Shown here piece after piece: positions 1-11,283 of a stretch of DNA of 64,000 nt. The DNA is taken from positions 25,844,852 through 25,908,851 of the forward strand of contig CATQJL010000001.1 of the NCBI GenBank assembly GCA_958299035.1, written 5' to 3'. The first letter of the stretch is position 1, and the number at the start of each line of letters is the position of its first letter. The notes beneath the pieces are model-generated. The model worked only from the letters and a program-made list of their open reading frames with translations. It made no database searches and was not told the origin of the DNA. The position numbers were made by a program, and so were the translations under genes. This DNA is from Cylicocyclus nassatus (lineage: Eukaryota; Nematoda; Chromadorea; Rhabditida; Strongylidae).

Positions 1-403
1 ACTGCCTTTATTTTGTCCACTCTGAATAGAAATATGACGACGCTACGCAAACTTCGGCAAGTCGGTGGTGATCGCGGCTTTACAACTAACGTTATTGTAA
101 CCATTAATTGATGTTATGTTAAAGCTCTTGCGAGATTTTTTCCCCAGCAAGGTTAAAATAGTAGTTGTGGTCTGCTCAAATAAAATGCTGTGCATCGCGA
201 AGTGTTAGACATGTTGAACTAGCTGTGGCAATTCTTGATAGGCAATACATTGCCGAACAAGAGAGTTGCGTTCCGTGCATAAGAAGCGTTACCAGTTGCA
301 AGCCGAGTTTATCACAACATGTGCAAAAACCAATTCGCATTGTTAGACAATCTAATGATGCTTTTCCTATGGTTAAGAACAGCACTTTTACCTAAGGCAG
401 CAC

Positions 404-410
404 TATAAAA
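404..410 (+). promoter_or_regulatory. TATA box of secreted Ala/Pro/Val-rich protein gene 1
   Basis: The heptamer TATAAAA ends 23 bases before the chosen ATG at 434. The paralogous gene at 17-19 kb has TATATAAG 30 bases before its ATG, so the arrangement is conserved. The short spacing implies a very short 5' UTR. Confidence 0.5.
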
Positions 411-433
411 GAGTATGAGTTGTCTGTGAAAGC

Positions 434-1385
434 ATGACATTTGCAATGATCTCTGTCTACTTGGTTCTAATCATTCTTCTTAACACTAAGGGGTAAGCCA
501 GTTTTGAGTATGTGGGTAAGCAAACAAAGTGAACAAAATGTCAGAGACTAGCTACTTTTACAGTTCATGAATATCAGTCATTTTCACACATTGATGTCTT
601 TCTGATAAAATGACCGAGTACTAATTACGTGAAACCCAATTACACAAAACCTGTTAAAAGCATAAAACACTATGCGACTAACGTCATGCTTTACAGGACG
701 ACAGCTGAAGTAATTGCAGCAGCTGCTGCTGCAGTTCCCGTAGCTCCCTCGGCTGTTCCTGCAGTTTCCCCAGCTCCAACACCAACAGTTCCTGCTGTTT
801 CCGTAGCACCAGCAGCGGTTCCTGCAGTCCCCGTAGCTCCAGCGGCAGTACCCATAGTTTTACCAGCAGTTTCTGCAGTTCCAGTAGCTCCAGCGGCAGT
901 AGCGGTGGCTCCAGCAGCAGTACCCGTAGCTCCAGCGGCAGTTCCAGTACTTCCAGCAGCAGTGCCTGCACTTCCCGTAGCTCCTACCCCTATTGTGCAG
1001 CTCCATACTGTAAGCACAAAGCATATTCTCAAATGTTGAAATGGAATGCCTTGAAAATCACGAAAAGATAGGATCTGTTCCTAGCGTGAAAAAATCATTT
1101 TCATTCCAGAGCCGTCCACGAACTGAGGTTCTCAAGAGGGCGAAATCTTATATCAAAGGTCAGCTTTCAACTCAGTTTTTCCAGTTAGAAACCACTGTTT
1201 CAGAGACCGGCCATTCTTCGACTACATCAATGATCTCTGAAGTTCCACTCTTTTTCCATAGGCTACCTATGTACATATCACCATTCGCAGACATGACCCT
1301 TAAACCTTGGCGAACGCGTTTGAACCGCAAGGTTGCCAGGAAGGGTCACAAAACTCGCAAAGCTTTACATAAGAAATCCTTATAA
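434..1385 (+). CDS. Secreted Ala/Pro/Val-rich repeat protein, paralogue 1 (four exons)
   Basis: Exons 434-492, 697-1009, 1110-1158 and 1204-1385 join in phase to a protein of 200 residues. Introns are 204, 100 and 45 bases, all GT-AG, with acceptors TTTACAG, ATTCCAG and GTTTCAG. Exon 1 encodes a signal peptide (MTFAMISVYLVLIILL); an in-frame stop at 416-418 bounds the start, and ATG 446 is an in-frame alternative. Exon 2 is a low-complexity repeat of units such as VPVAPAA and AVPAVP (about residues 25-124). Exon 3 carries the block PRTEVLKRAKSYIK, and exon 4 the block GHSSTTSMISE followed by a strongly basic tail (RKVARKGHKTRKALHKK). The same exon order, phases and both blocks recur in the gene at 17.2-18.7 kb on the other strand, the best evidence that both are real. 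I do not recognise the family. A secreted matrix, cuticle or eggshell role would be a guess. The opposite strand reads as Gly-rich, which I take as a shadow. Confidence 0.75.
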
Positions 1386-2225
1386 GAAGTATTTTCATCA
1401 TAAAAGTCAACATATGCTAATCATCAAACTTGTGGCTGTAAAGAGAAATGAACCACTTGACGACCGACAGTAATATAAATATCAGCCATGTTTGTTCAAC
1501 TAAAAAAAAGTTGGGAATACAGATATCATGAAACCCGTTTGCATGTTCGAATTATGTGACATCGCGAAAAAATGCATGCTAGCCAGTAAGCATGCTATCA
1601 CCTGTTTGTTGTTTGATGATGAACCTACAGCAGTGTTAACAAAGTCTATCAGCTTACACTCCTTCTCCTATTCTTCCGTAGTGAAAAATTTAGACTATAG
1701 ATTGTTAACAGCGATACAGTTTCATGTCTTGTAAAAAGTAATTGGCACAACCGGGGTCGCTCAGTCCGCGCCAACACAATATGCTGTCCATCCCTTCCAG
1801 CTTCCTTCCTGATTTTAGGCAGTCCCTGCCTCTTTCGCGATCATTGTGCCGCCTATTACCTCCCTGCAGACAAGAGATAGCGAAAGTCAGTTTTCCCACT
1901 TTATGCACAAAGCAACCACGGCCTGATAAACATTCTCACTGAATGAAAAACACGAAAAAAATTTTCTAAAAAAACAAACAAAAAATTTTCTATTCTCAAA
2001 CGTATAGTTCTTTTACAAACCAGAACAAACATCACCGAATATTTAGGATCAACCTTACGACGCTGATTCATTTCAGCTATAATCAACCTCTTTAGAGCAC
2101 AAGCAAGGTCATAATCATTATGTTCATTTGGAGTCAGTACACGACCAATTGAAATCCATTTCTCTAAATAAGTTAGTTACTATTTTCTAATGTACAAAAT
2201 CACTCCTTTTTGTTTATATGAAGCA
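1386..2225. other. Intergenic, AT-rich, nothing recognised
   Basis: This stretch follows the stop of the secreted-protein gene. It contains an ATG-started open frame of 68 codons at 1528-1734 with no splice signals or family resemblance, which I treat as chance. No inverted repeat was seen. Confidence 0.4.
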
Positions 2226-2600
2226 CCAATACTTCATCACTGCTTTACAGAGGCTCGCATTAACTCTACTGTCTAGACCCTCCTCATTTCGCATAAGGAT
2301 AGCATTGAAATTCACCAAGCAATGCCGAATAGCACAAACAGAATGTAAACAACTACTCATTCCAAAACATTTTGTGTGAAACCGGTCATTTCATGTGGAT
2401 GAAACTTTCGCTAGAGAACAAACGCAAATTTCTATAGATTTTCGTTTTTTCCCGTGGTCTTGACAACTACCATAAGAACAATAGTCACCACGAGCTACAT
2501 TTTGTGCATTTTCAATTAAAAGATTTCGTGACAGACAGAAATTCAGATGGACATGCATACAGAATACTCTTGGCGCGTTATTATAGTGAAATAATGTCAG
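2226..2600 (-). mobile_element. Helitron family B, decayed copy
   Basis: On the minus strand this matches the copies at 20920-21625 and 22505-23197. Shared blocks include the run around GTAAACAACTACTCATTCC, the GTGGATGAAACTTTCGC region and GAGCTACAT. The 3' end hairpin is degraded (GCCTCTG then AAGCAG) and ends TTGG followed by T; the 5' end near 2600 (GCGTTATTATAGT) is worn. It is shorter than the 700-base copies, so it carries internal loss. Confidence 0.5.
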
Positions 2601-2782
2601 TTCTATAGGCTGTACTAACCTTTCGGCAGTCTTTGACTGAATGCAACAACCTTCTTTTGCAAAGGAGCTGACATTAAATAATCATAGTGACGTTGATATA
2701 CAAAAAACTATAAGCAATAATATCCGTTACTGAAACTCATATTAAAACATAAACTTAGAGCCATATTACACAACAAACTGTT

Positions 2783-3153
2783 TCAATTTACATGTAATAT
2801 GTCAGCAGCGAGTAAATCTCGCTTGGCGTCGAACAACGGCTTGCTGTACTCCAACTGACACAATAGCTGCTGTAGAGCCTGACACTTCGTTTGCCCAAAA
2901 GGGAGAGGCATATTTATCACCTAAATACTAGTCAATCAGTAAAGTAATTCAGAATTTTACTTACGAGCCAGTTGGTACGACTCATATGTCGTATTTGTTC
3001 CACTTCTTTCTGGCAGTTATCCTGCCTCTTCTTTAGTTGGTCTATGGCGGTTCTCAGGGCCATGAAGGTAGTGGATAAGGGTGCACCGATATCGAATTTC
3101 GGCGATAGTATGGAGCTCAGGGCGGCAGATACAGTACTAGGAATTTCGGACAT
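2783..3153 (-). CDS. Unidentified 108-residue protein (two exons)
   Basis: Exons 3153-2965 (63 codons) and 2920-2783 (45 codons plus TGA) join in phase 0 across a 44-base intron with donor GTAAGT and acceptor TATTTAG. An acceptor (CATATTCAG) lies five bases before the ATG, as expected for spliced-leader trans-splicing. The protein begins MSEIPSTVSAALSSILSP, has a Lys/Gln/Glu-rich stretch (LKKRQDNCQKEVEQIRHM) likely to be helical or coiled coil, and ends in a Gln/Leu-rich helix-like segment (CQALQQLLCQLEY). No signal peptide or membrane segment. I do not recognise it; the length and coiled-coil character would suit a small complex subunit. The reading could also end differently if CAT at 2792-2794 is a donor (CAT|GTAAAT), but the next acceptor there leads at once to TAA. 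A decayed copy of its 5' part lies at 8231-8450. Confidence 0.6.
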
Positions 3154-4279
3154 CACTGCTGAATATGAACCCAACCGCTCTCATAGTAATGCTTTTATAA
3201 TAAACCTTTTGTCTAAACTCCAGTGCTAAGTTAATATCAATCTATTTAACTCCATCATTACAAAGGAGTCTCATTTTGATAACTCAGATGCACCGTCCCT
3301 TTGCATTAAGAGTAGGAAAAACGTAAGGCTTTTTGATGTGTAATATCTTAAGTTTGACTTTCTCGTAAACATGCGTTATAGGACTCTCTGAATATTAACT
3401 TATTATAATCATACGCTATAAGACTCACTGAATTTTACTTCATCATCATTAAGCATGTCCAACCTAATTTAATGCCCGAAAGGGATTTTACCTATACAAG
3501 GGTCACTGTCACCAGTCTGTGTGCACTAAAACTATAAAAATTATAATTAGTTCTTTTACTAACTGATTCGTTTTGTTAGTTAAGACATATTTAAATCTCT
3601 ACTAAATATACACTTGTTTATTGATAATTCTAAATTTGAATACATTTGCTTTTAAAAAACAAAAATCAAACATTTTCATCAACAAAATATTAACACATCT
3701 TTGTAGACTTCCAAATTTGCATTCCACACTTCTGTTACACCACTTCACACCATTGAAGCTATCATATCGTTTTTCCACCCTCTCGCATTAAGAGTGAGAG
3801 AAGGCGTAAGGTCTTTCGGTGAAGTTCAACACAAATGTTAGTGCAAGTGGTGACGATTCCAGTTTAATTCAGCATGATTAAGGTTAGAGTAAAACCCAGG
3901 CTGAAAACATATGAAAATCGACAATTTATTCCAGTTATTAGATATGAATATGATTAGAAAAAGCTAATACATAAAACATTAACATTAACAAAACAAAAAA
4001 CCGGGAACATTAAAGCTCACATATATAACGAGGACCCTTGTTCCAGTAAATGATTGGCTTCATATCTATACACGCCTTCTACAATAAAGAAATTCTGAAA
4101 TAACAAAAAGTGCCTATAACATATCTAATTATAACATAGAAAACAACTCAGCAGTCTTTGCACTGTTTAACTTAAGTAGATTGATAAGTCATAGAGCAAC
4201 TAATTTGACATATTTCAAGCAAATTCCAGTACTTAAATAATGTATAATTACACACTCAGGATCGTTACATAGTAGCAAA
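3154..4279. other. Upstream region with short internal duplications
   Basis: No gene seen. A block around GCATTAAGAGT occurs at about 3300-3340 and again at about 3780-3825 (GCATTAAGAGTGAGAG...GCGTAAGG), and its relative follows the decayed gene copy near 8430. A second pair, about 50 bases apart, sits at 3370-3450 (CGTTATAGGACTC / CGCTATAAGACTC). The region is otherwise AT-rich. Confidence 0.45.
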
Positions 4280-4281
4280 TA

Positions 4282-5137
4282 TTAGGTTGGCACGAAAGTT
4301 CTTGCGTAATTCAAACAAAATTCAATAACTTTTCAAAGACTAAACCTAAATTTACAATCTTGTATGCTAAAAATATTAGAAGCCTTGCGCTTCATGAGGG
4401 ATGTTTAAGCATAAGATTCCGTGAGCTAGCCCCCGAGAACGAAGCTCTCAAATATGGGACTTCAAAAATTTGCAATTTTGGGTTTGGTGCCAGAAAATCG
4501 CAGAGTGCCGCTAGCTAGCCGAAAAAAATTTGTAGAATTTATTTACACAACAAAAGTCCGTATGTTACTTTGGAAGGCTTTAATCTTGCACGGTGAAGCA
4601 AAAACAGAAAAATTCGTGAAATTTGTCATTTTGAGGAAAAAATCCCCTTGTCGCTCTATTTTTTCCACAGAGACACAGTTTGCAACGAGAAATTAGACAT
4701 AGTGTCTATTTAGAGCCTTGCGACGTTTCCTCGATTGTAAAAAAGTGTTTTCGCCGGAAAACTGCGGACATGAGGGGATTTTTTCCGCAAAATGACATAT
4801 TTCACGAATTTTTTGTTTTTGCTTCACCGTGCAAGATCAAAGCCTTCCAAACTAACATATGGACTTTTACTGTGTAAGTAAATTCTACAGACTTTTTTCG
4901 GCTAGCTAGCGGCACTCTGCGATTTTCTGGCACCAAATTCAAAATCGCAAAATTTGAAGCCCCATATTCGAGAGCTTCGTTCTTGATGTCCAGCTCACGG
5001 AATCTTATGCTTAAACATCCATCATGAAGCGTAAGGCTTCTAATATTTTTGGCATACAAGATTGTGAATTTGGGTTTAGTCTTTGAAAAGCTATTGAATT
5101 TTGTTTGAATTACGCAACAACTTTCGTGCCAACCTAA
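4282..5137. mobile_element. Mariner-type fold-back element with TA target duplication
   Basis: The ends are inverted repeats beginning TTAGGTTGGCACGAAAGTT and are flanked by TA at 4280-4281 and 5138-5139. The two arms are complementary over most of their length (for example the segment near GAGCTCTC.AATATGG at 4445 and its complement near 4965), so the 856-base element is one long imperfect palindrome centred near 4710. TTAGGTTG ends and TA insertion are typical of mariner elements. The open frames inside it (4454-4696, 4802-5059) are arm sequence, not genes, and no transposase is present. Confidence 0.85.
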
Positions 5138-5339
5138 TAGTTAATCGCTGTGCTCAAAGATACAAAGTTGACTGACGCACCATAATATTGTTCGGGAAAA
5201 CCCTGACGTGATGCTGGGCATAAACTATCCAATGCAGTTTACACCACGGGTATCGCTCCCGGGCGATGAAGAGGTTCGCCCTAACCTAGCAAGAAATACC
5301 CTTCGATAAGGAAACTGCATAAAAGTCCAGGAAGAACCG

Positions 5340-8215
5340 CCCCTGACTCAATGGATCAAGGTCCACTAACAAAAACGATTTTACGCAGCATAATGTTGTC
5401 CGTGTCAGACAGCCATAATGGAAACAATCGGTTGAGATTAGTTAACAACCCCGAATCTAATGATAGAACGGGAATCAGTGCAAAAGAAAAAAGTGCCACA
5501 TATGTGACAAAATGCTGTTCACCGCTCATTCGCGAAGCTCAACGACGCATTTCTCGTTTAGAACAAACAAACCCGACATCTCCAATTGTGACTCAAAGAA
5601 CATAATTTACATGATAACTTATCTTACATGCAAACTTCAGTACGTCGGAGAAACAACACAAACATTGAAAGCAAGAATAAATCAACATCAAAATGGTTTC
5701 AAAAAACATAAACACCTTTATGGTCAACCACTTCAATGACGCAGGACATGATCCTGAACACATTAATGTTGAAATATTAGACCAGGTAATTGAAGAGGAC
5801 AATATCAAGAAAGTTTTGAGGGAAAGGGAAATGAAATGGATCCAATATATGGTCACTGCTTATCCCTTTGGGTTCAATGATCAAATTAAAGGCTTTGGAA
5901 ACATCTCGGATAATATCAATCCTTCAAAAAAGAAAGACCATCCTTATTTCAGATGTCCAGTGAAAAGATCAAGAAAGGGAGGCAATAAAAGAAGATCAAA
6001 GAAAAGAGGGATGTGCCTTGACAGAACAAATGAAATTATAACAAACATCAATAAATTACAAAGTAATTTGCTATACACTTATCTTAGAACACTCAATAAA
6101 GAAGACATCACTAAGTTAATTAACTTTACATTCACCCCAGAATTTGCAGACTTGCCCTTTGAACATAAATACAAGATATACTCTCTGGTGGCAACACCTT
6201 TTTGGAGTAGAAAGAACACTAAAAAACATAATAGCGACGACATAATAATCACGATACCATATCTGGGAAATATATCAGGTTGTCCCATAAGTTCCGTCCG
6301 TTTTGAATTTCGATCGCAATAAGTCATACACTTTTCATTTCTAGATAAGTTGCAAGGTATCATTCGATAGATCAAAGCAAGCTCTACAAGATGGCTGTTT
6401 TGCTTTTGTACTAGCTTTGTTACATCTCGAGTTCCAACGCGAAAACTAAAAAGATTTAAATGCCTGAAAAATCGATAAAAATTCGTAACTCCGTTCAAAA
6501 AAATCCTACAAAAATTCTAACTTGCTCATGTAAACACTATCCATCTAAGACATTTATTTACGCCGGTGCCGTATTTTTTCCTTGGCTAGAAGTCACGAAA
6601 ACGAAAATTTTCATGTTTTTACCAAAGTGATGCTGTGCTGTCCCTAAGTAGATAGTTGTGTACTATTAGCCTGCGGAAGTGTAAACATAAATTTTCAGCT
6701 CTCTACAAGCAGTAGTTTTCGAGAAATATGGATTTTAGCGTAAGGCATTCAAGTAAGGCAAGCTATATTCAATATTTCTCGAAAACTACTGCTTGTAGAG
6801 AGCTGAAAATTTATGTTTATACTTCCGCAGGCTAATAGTACACAACTATCTACTAAGGGGCAGCACAGCATCACTTTGGTAAAAACATGAAAATTTTCGT
6901 TTTCGTGACTTCTAGCCGAGGAAAGAATACAGCACCGGCGTAAATAAATGTCTTAGATGGATAGTGTTTACATGAGCAAATTAGAATTTTTGTAGGATTT
7001 TTTTAAACGGAGTTACGAATAATTATCGATTTTTCGGGCAGTTGAATCTTTTTGGTTTTCGCTTTGGAACTCAAGATGTAACAAAGCTAGTGCAAAAGCA
7101 AAACAGCCATCTTGTAGAGCTTGCTTTGCTCTATCGAACGGTACCTTGTATTCTGTATAGAAATGAAAAGTGCATGACTTATTGCGGTCGAAATTCAAAA
7201 CGGACGGAACTTATGGGACAACCTGATAATAGATATAATAGATTCAACCTTAGCAAAGTGTGTAATAGTTCCGAACTACGAGAAACGATTAGGAACTATA
7301 TCAATATACAAAGTAGGGAGAATTTTGATAACATCAAAGTAGTTATAAGATATACTTTGAGTAACCTCTTGGGCTTGAATTTTTCAATTACAACAGTTTC
7401 CTTAAGAAGTTTAAAGATGCTACGATGGAAGCCTTAGAAAGACAAAATTGTGAATGTTGGAAATATATGGAATTTGTGGATAACTATCATAAACATGTAT
7501 GCACAAGAAAACTCGAATTTATAAAGGACAACAAACTAAGACACTACACATGTGTCGTCTGTCTGTTCGGTGCGACAAAGTACTGACTCTACTGACTCTC
7601 ACTAACACCACGGTGGATAAAGACCTCCGACGAAGACGATTTTGTCGAAATGTAATGCTAACAAAGAATTCTACCGTACAAATCTGGCACTGGCATAATA
7701 TCATATGACAACTACTAACAGTTTAACAACAAATTGAAACCAAAATTATACAATTTATATTATAAAGAGCAACTAGAAAGCGATGGTTATGACAAAGAGA
7801 CTCTTAGGAAGATACAACAAAATTTTGTTGTTGCACCTATAGACAAAGCAAACTCTAACTTTAGTTTCATTTGTAAAAAATTTTATTTGATAATGTTAAA
7901 AAAGGAATTGGAACAATCTAACAGATAAGGAAGCACTTGTATTACTACTACACTTCAAGAAGAAGAAATTCGTATAAAACAGAAAAGAATTCATAATGGA
8001 CTAATTATCAAATTCAATTTCAAGTTCAATGACATCCCTAGAATTTCACTTAGAAATGGATGGGATGGAAATAAAGTTATTCTTGTTTTATACCATACAC
8101 TTTATGATAGACCATTCATTTTACGTAAATACGGATTTCCTACTGCTATACATCTTCCTTTGATGCAAGACTTGCGAGAGACTTGGATAAATACCAATGC
8201 AAGGTAACTGGGACG
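5340..8215 (+). mobile_element. Penelope-like retroelement with N-terminal GIY-YIG nuclease, broken
   Basis: A CxxC motif (KKCHICDKMLF, near 5491) precedes a GIY-YIG nuclease core: IYMITYLTCKLQYVGETTQ (near 5605-5665), then NHFNDAGH and LREREMKWIQYM carrying the catalytic Glu (near 5815-5850). At least two frameshifts separate these blocks. After the nuclease the frame at 5693-6322 continues for well over 100 codons into a basic linker (KRSRKGGNKRRSKKRG), and beyond the nested element reaches a block like the N-terminal side of Penelope-type reverse transcriptase: FVVAPIDKANSNFSFICK (near 7812-7880). The catalytic palm was not found, so the element is 3' truncated. In ordinary Penelope elements the nuclease is C-terminal; nuclease first fits the permuted Naiad/Chlamys type. 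Tandem copies could mimic this, but the unbroken frame argues against it. Confidence 0.7.
6275..7226. mobile_element. Mariner-type fold-back element nested in the Penelope-like element
   Basis: Inverted ends TCAGGTTGTCCCATAAGTTC are flanked by TA at 6273-6274 and 7227-7228. The arms are nearly perfect complements over hundreds of bases, including the stretch with GCTCTCTACAAGCAGTAG at about 6697 and its complement at about 6790. Length 952 bases, no transposase. Removing the element and one TA leaves the retroelement frame open across the junction, showing that it inserted into a then-continuous frame. It belongs to a different family from the element at 4282-5137. Confidence 0.85.
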
Positions 8216-8230
8216 GGGCATGCATTTGAA

Positions 8231-8450
8231 TAGTCATGGCGGTCCCCTGGACCATGAAGATGGCTGACTACAATATTAGGAATTTGGATATTAGACATTA
8301 TCGCTGAATACGAACTCAACCGCTTTCATAGTAATGCTTTCAAAATAATGTCCCGCCTAAACTTGCAGGCAAACATTAATAGCTCCATCATTGAAGAGGA
8401 GTTTCATTTCGTCAGTTTTGATGTACCATCCAACTGCATTAAAATGGAAG
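8231..8450 (-). pseudogene. Decayed 5' copy of the 108-residue protein gene
   Basis: The sequence matches 3046-3310 in the same orientation: the shared run CAACCGCT.TCATAGTAATGCTTT is followed by matching flanks, with an internal loss of about 50 bases relative to 3079-3135. The ATG (complement at about 8298) and the upstream ATTCAG acceptor are kept, but the reading after ATG-Ser has changed and the rest of exon 1 and exon 2 are absent. It lies directly beyond the truncated end of the Penelope-like element. Confidence 0.65.
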
Positions 8451-9625
8451 AAACAGTGCTTTTGATGGTGAACATCAGCTCCAGGTCAAGAGTCACACCG
8501 TGCGCGGTGGTCGCTCACCGCGCCAAAATTTTGTGCTTCACAATAACTCTCTGGTTCTAAAGAGCCACGACGCCACAGTAAAGGGTGGAGGTGGCGGCAG
8601 ATACATGACTCGATAGCATAAGTAACATTGCGACAGGAGTACTAACAATGTTGAGTCTTGTAACGCTTGACGTTGCGTTACGGCTCGCTTAGCGAAAAAT
8701 CGTGTCTCCTGGCCCGTGCCCGTTAACTTGTGCTTGGTTTCCAGTGGATGTGAGTTATGGGACTTGTAACTATAAACATTTACCTTGTATTATTTTGATG
8801 CACCATTTGTGATATCTTGCTAACTCTTTGGAGCTAGTCGGACTTACACCTCCAGGACTTCTAATAGTCTCCTCTCCACACTTATTCACTTATTAGGACC
8901 TTTCTTATTTTCTCTCATTCTACATAAATTCTACTCTTAGCCATTATTTTAATTCTACACTTTCGCAGCTTTTTTGGGAAATACTGATGATGGGCTACCA
9001 AGAAAGCTACACTACCGGTCTAGTTCTTGGGTCCGAAGCCGGTGGTGTGTGAAATTCAAATATACAATATAAACTTTTGTTTTCCTTGATCTCATTATAT
9101 CTCATTCAATATACACTCATTCTACTCTACGAGAATAAATGCATTCGGGAGAGACGTGATATGTCTCTATGTCTCAATTGAAATCACAGCAACAGGTGTA
9201 GGTCAATTTAGGAGTTCGGCCGCCGAAAATTAAGCATTGAAAGTGACATTATGACAATAACTCTGGAGTCTTATGGATTTTGAGTGTAAAAGTGTAGGTG
9301 CCACGTTGTAAAGTCTTTGTTTCAAATAGTAGGGTTTCTTCTAACAGAAAATATTTAGAATCAAGCATATTTAACAAAAGAGAATCAGTTAAGCCAATAT
9401 AAAAGAAAATTGCCAAAAGAAGCACCTGAGATTTGTTTTTGATTTTTAACAGCCTTCGTAACATATCTTCGTAAGCATATCATGTATTTGTCTGCGAGGT
9501 TCCCGAATCAACATACTTTTTCTGCTTTCTGAAAGGGCAAGGCTTGCCCTTCAATGACGTCTAAAATCTATGACGTCCCTTTCACTGCCCATCCATACAC
9601 GAACTTTATGAAAGTTGGAAACTAA
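8451..9625. other. No gene recognised
   Basis: This stretch contains a GC-rich imperfect palindrome at about 8495-8530 (GTGCGCGGTGGTCGCTCACCGCGCC) and otherwise unremarkable sequence. Open frames such as 8348-8560 and 9249-9464 lack start context and splice partners. Confidence 0.4.
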
Positions 9626-10090
9626 CAAGCAAAGCATGTCTAGTCGAAGTGGCGTTTTTAAATGAGACCCACACTACTTTGAAGAGCATTGCAGGGTGGC
9701 TTCAAATATGCCCTCATTATTCTGCCAAGCGCCTCTGGACGCCGAGTTATGACCGTTGTTTGAAACGAAAAATGAGTGCATAATCTAGGTAAAAACAATC
9801 GTTACAATCTTTCCATCGCTCAGATAAAGCATTGTTAAGTATTAGCATGTTAGACGAAATGTATCCATTGCATGAACTGCTTTGATACTCGACGCAGGAC
9901 CATTTGAGCAAATTTGTGCGATTTCGCTTCAGTTTTGTGTTCAATTTTTTGACCCCAAAGAACGCCCATAACTTGGCGTCCAGAAAAGCTTGGCAGATAA
10001 TGAAGGCAGATTTGGAATCACCGTGCAATACTCTCTAATGAGTATGGGTCCCATCTGAAAAGGCCAATTTGACTATACACGCTTTCTTTG
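9626..10090. mobile_element. MITE with TAA target duplication (family also at 51.3 kb)
   Basis: Inverted ends CAAGCAAAGCATGTCTAGTC and the complement of CAAAGAAAGCGTGTATAGTC are flanked by TAA at 9623-9625 and 10091-10093. The arms pair over about 150 bases (AATGAGACCCACAC against its complement near 10045, and the CTGGACGCC blocks). The end motif TAGTCGAAGTGGCG is shared with the element at 51297-51745. Three-base TAA/TTA duplications point to the PIF/Harbinger superfamily. The frame at 9747-10028 is arm sequence. Confidence 0.7.
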
Positions 10091-10259
10091 TAAGTGAAAA
10101 TGACGCAATTTTACCATTTGAAATTCTGATCTTTAGCAATGAACTCCAACTCTAGATCAACCTAATCTCTTCATAACTAAAAAAACAAAACTTCTTCATA
10201 GAAAAAAACCACGTCTCAGCTGATTTGACCTATTTTTCAGTACCATACTTCTCTACACT

Positions 10260-10582
10260 TCAAAGCTGCCGAAACCCGCCTTTCCTAGGAATGGCTGGCA
10301 ATATAAAGTAAGAAGATCCAAAACAGAAAAACAGATTCATTGGTGAATACAAAGCATATTCAAAAGAATGGTCAATGTGGGGTCGCGATTAGAACCTTTG
10401 CATGACGAGGAGCAAGCACTCCGAATTAAGCAGACTAATGAACGCAACCAGTTGATGGAATATATCGCAAATCCACACAACTCACCGTAGCAATATTTCA
10501 GTGGGGAAGCATTGACAGCATCTATTGCTGGCTTCAGAATCGGCAAAGGTCTCAAGCAAACTCGCTTTACAAACGGAATAAT
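10260..10582 (-). CDS. 3' exons of an unidentified gene (partial)
   Basis: Exon 10582-10486 has acceptor CTTTTAG and donor G|GTGAGT and encodes about 32 residues beginning IIPFVKRVCLRPLPILKP and ending near SPLKYCY. It joins in phase to exon 10294-10260 (acceptor TTGCCAG), which adds AIPRKGGFRQL and a TGA. The intron is 191 bases. The phase match and good splice sites support it, but the upstream exons were not found, and I recognise no family. Confidence 0.4.
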
Positions 10583-10797
10583 CTAAAAGACCGTTGTTGG
10601 TAGATACTACAAGCACTGCTTTCAAGAATCGCCTGCAGTACGAAAGTTTGTGTTATGCAATCGCGAGTTTTGCTTGCGACACATCAAAATCTATGACATA
10701 AATAAAAATGCTGTAGTGTCGTCCTTCTTTGGCTTTCCAGATTTGAAATTGACGTCAAGCGTGTACAACCAACCAAAACGAACTCTACCAACTAAAA

Positions 10798-11270
10798 TCT
10801 ATATATAAATAAAACCCAATCTCTGTAAATTTGTTCATATGTAAGAATGTGGCTTATAGACTTTTTTGTTTGTGAAACGATGAGGCTGAAATTTGCTCCC
10901 CTATAAATGAGGCCAGACGCAGAAGATAGGCTACTTTTTGCGACGACTCGCTGGATCCTTCTATCGATTTATTGATTTGTTTATTTACATCTAGGAAATT
11001 GAAAGCTATATCATTCATTCTTTCCAAGTTAAGTAGTAAGGGGCGGTAGAGATCATTTACATTTTGCGGTGAGAAAGATGGGTGTCACGAAGCGAGAAAG
11101 GTTAAGAAGGACAAATTCACCACGGATACTACACGTGTGCTGAACTGACTTGAGCTGAAGCAGGGGAGAAAGAGAAAATATGATCTGAAGGAAGTGGAGG
11201 AATGGTAAGCAAACCTTTGAAGCAGACGGGCCATTTTCGACCCTTGGCCGGGACCGGGAAACGCAGCTAG
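10798..11270 (+). mobile_element. Helitron family C, non-autonomous
   Basis: The element starts TCTATATATAAATAAAAC after a host A (10797) and ends in CTAG followed by a host T (11271). Nine bases before the CTAG lies a short hairpin, CCGG-GA-CCGG. TC start, subterminal 3' hairpin, CTRR end and insertion between A and T are the defining Helitron features. The last bases (ACGCAGCTAGT) resemble those of family A (AGCCAGCTAGT). It is 473 bases, too short for a Rep-helicase. Confidence 0.7.
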
Positions 11271-11283
11271 TGATTACTAAACT

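Noticed and set aside
691..1032. Gly-rich, collagen-like reading of the minus strand
   Set aside because: It is the complement of the VAP repeat exon. The plus strand has a signal-peptide exon, in-phase introns and a paralogue; the minus reading has none and is not regular Gly-X-Y.
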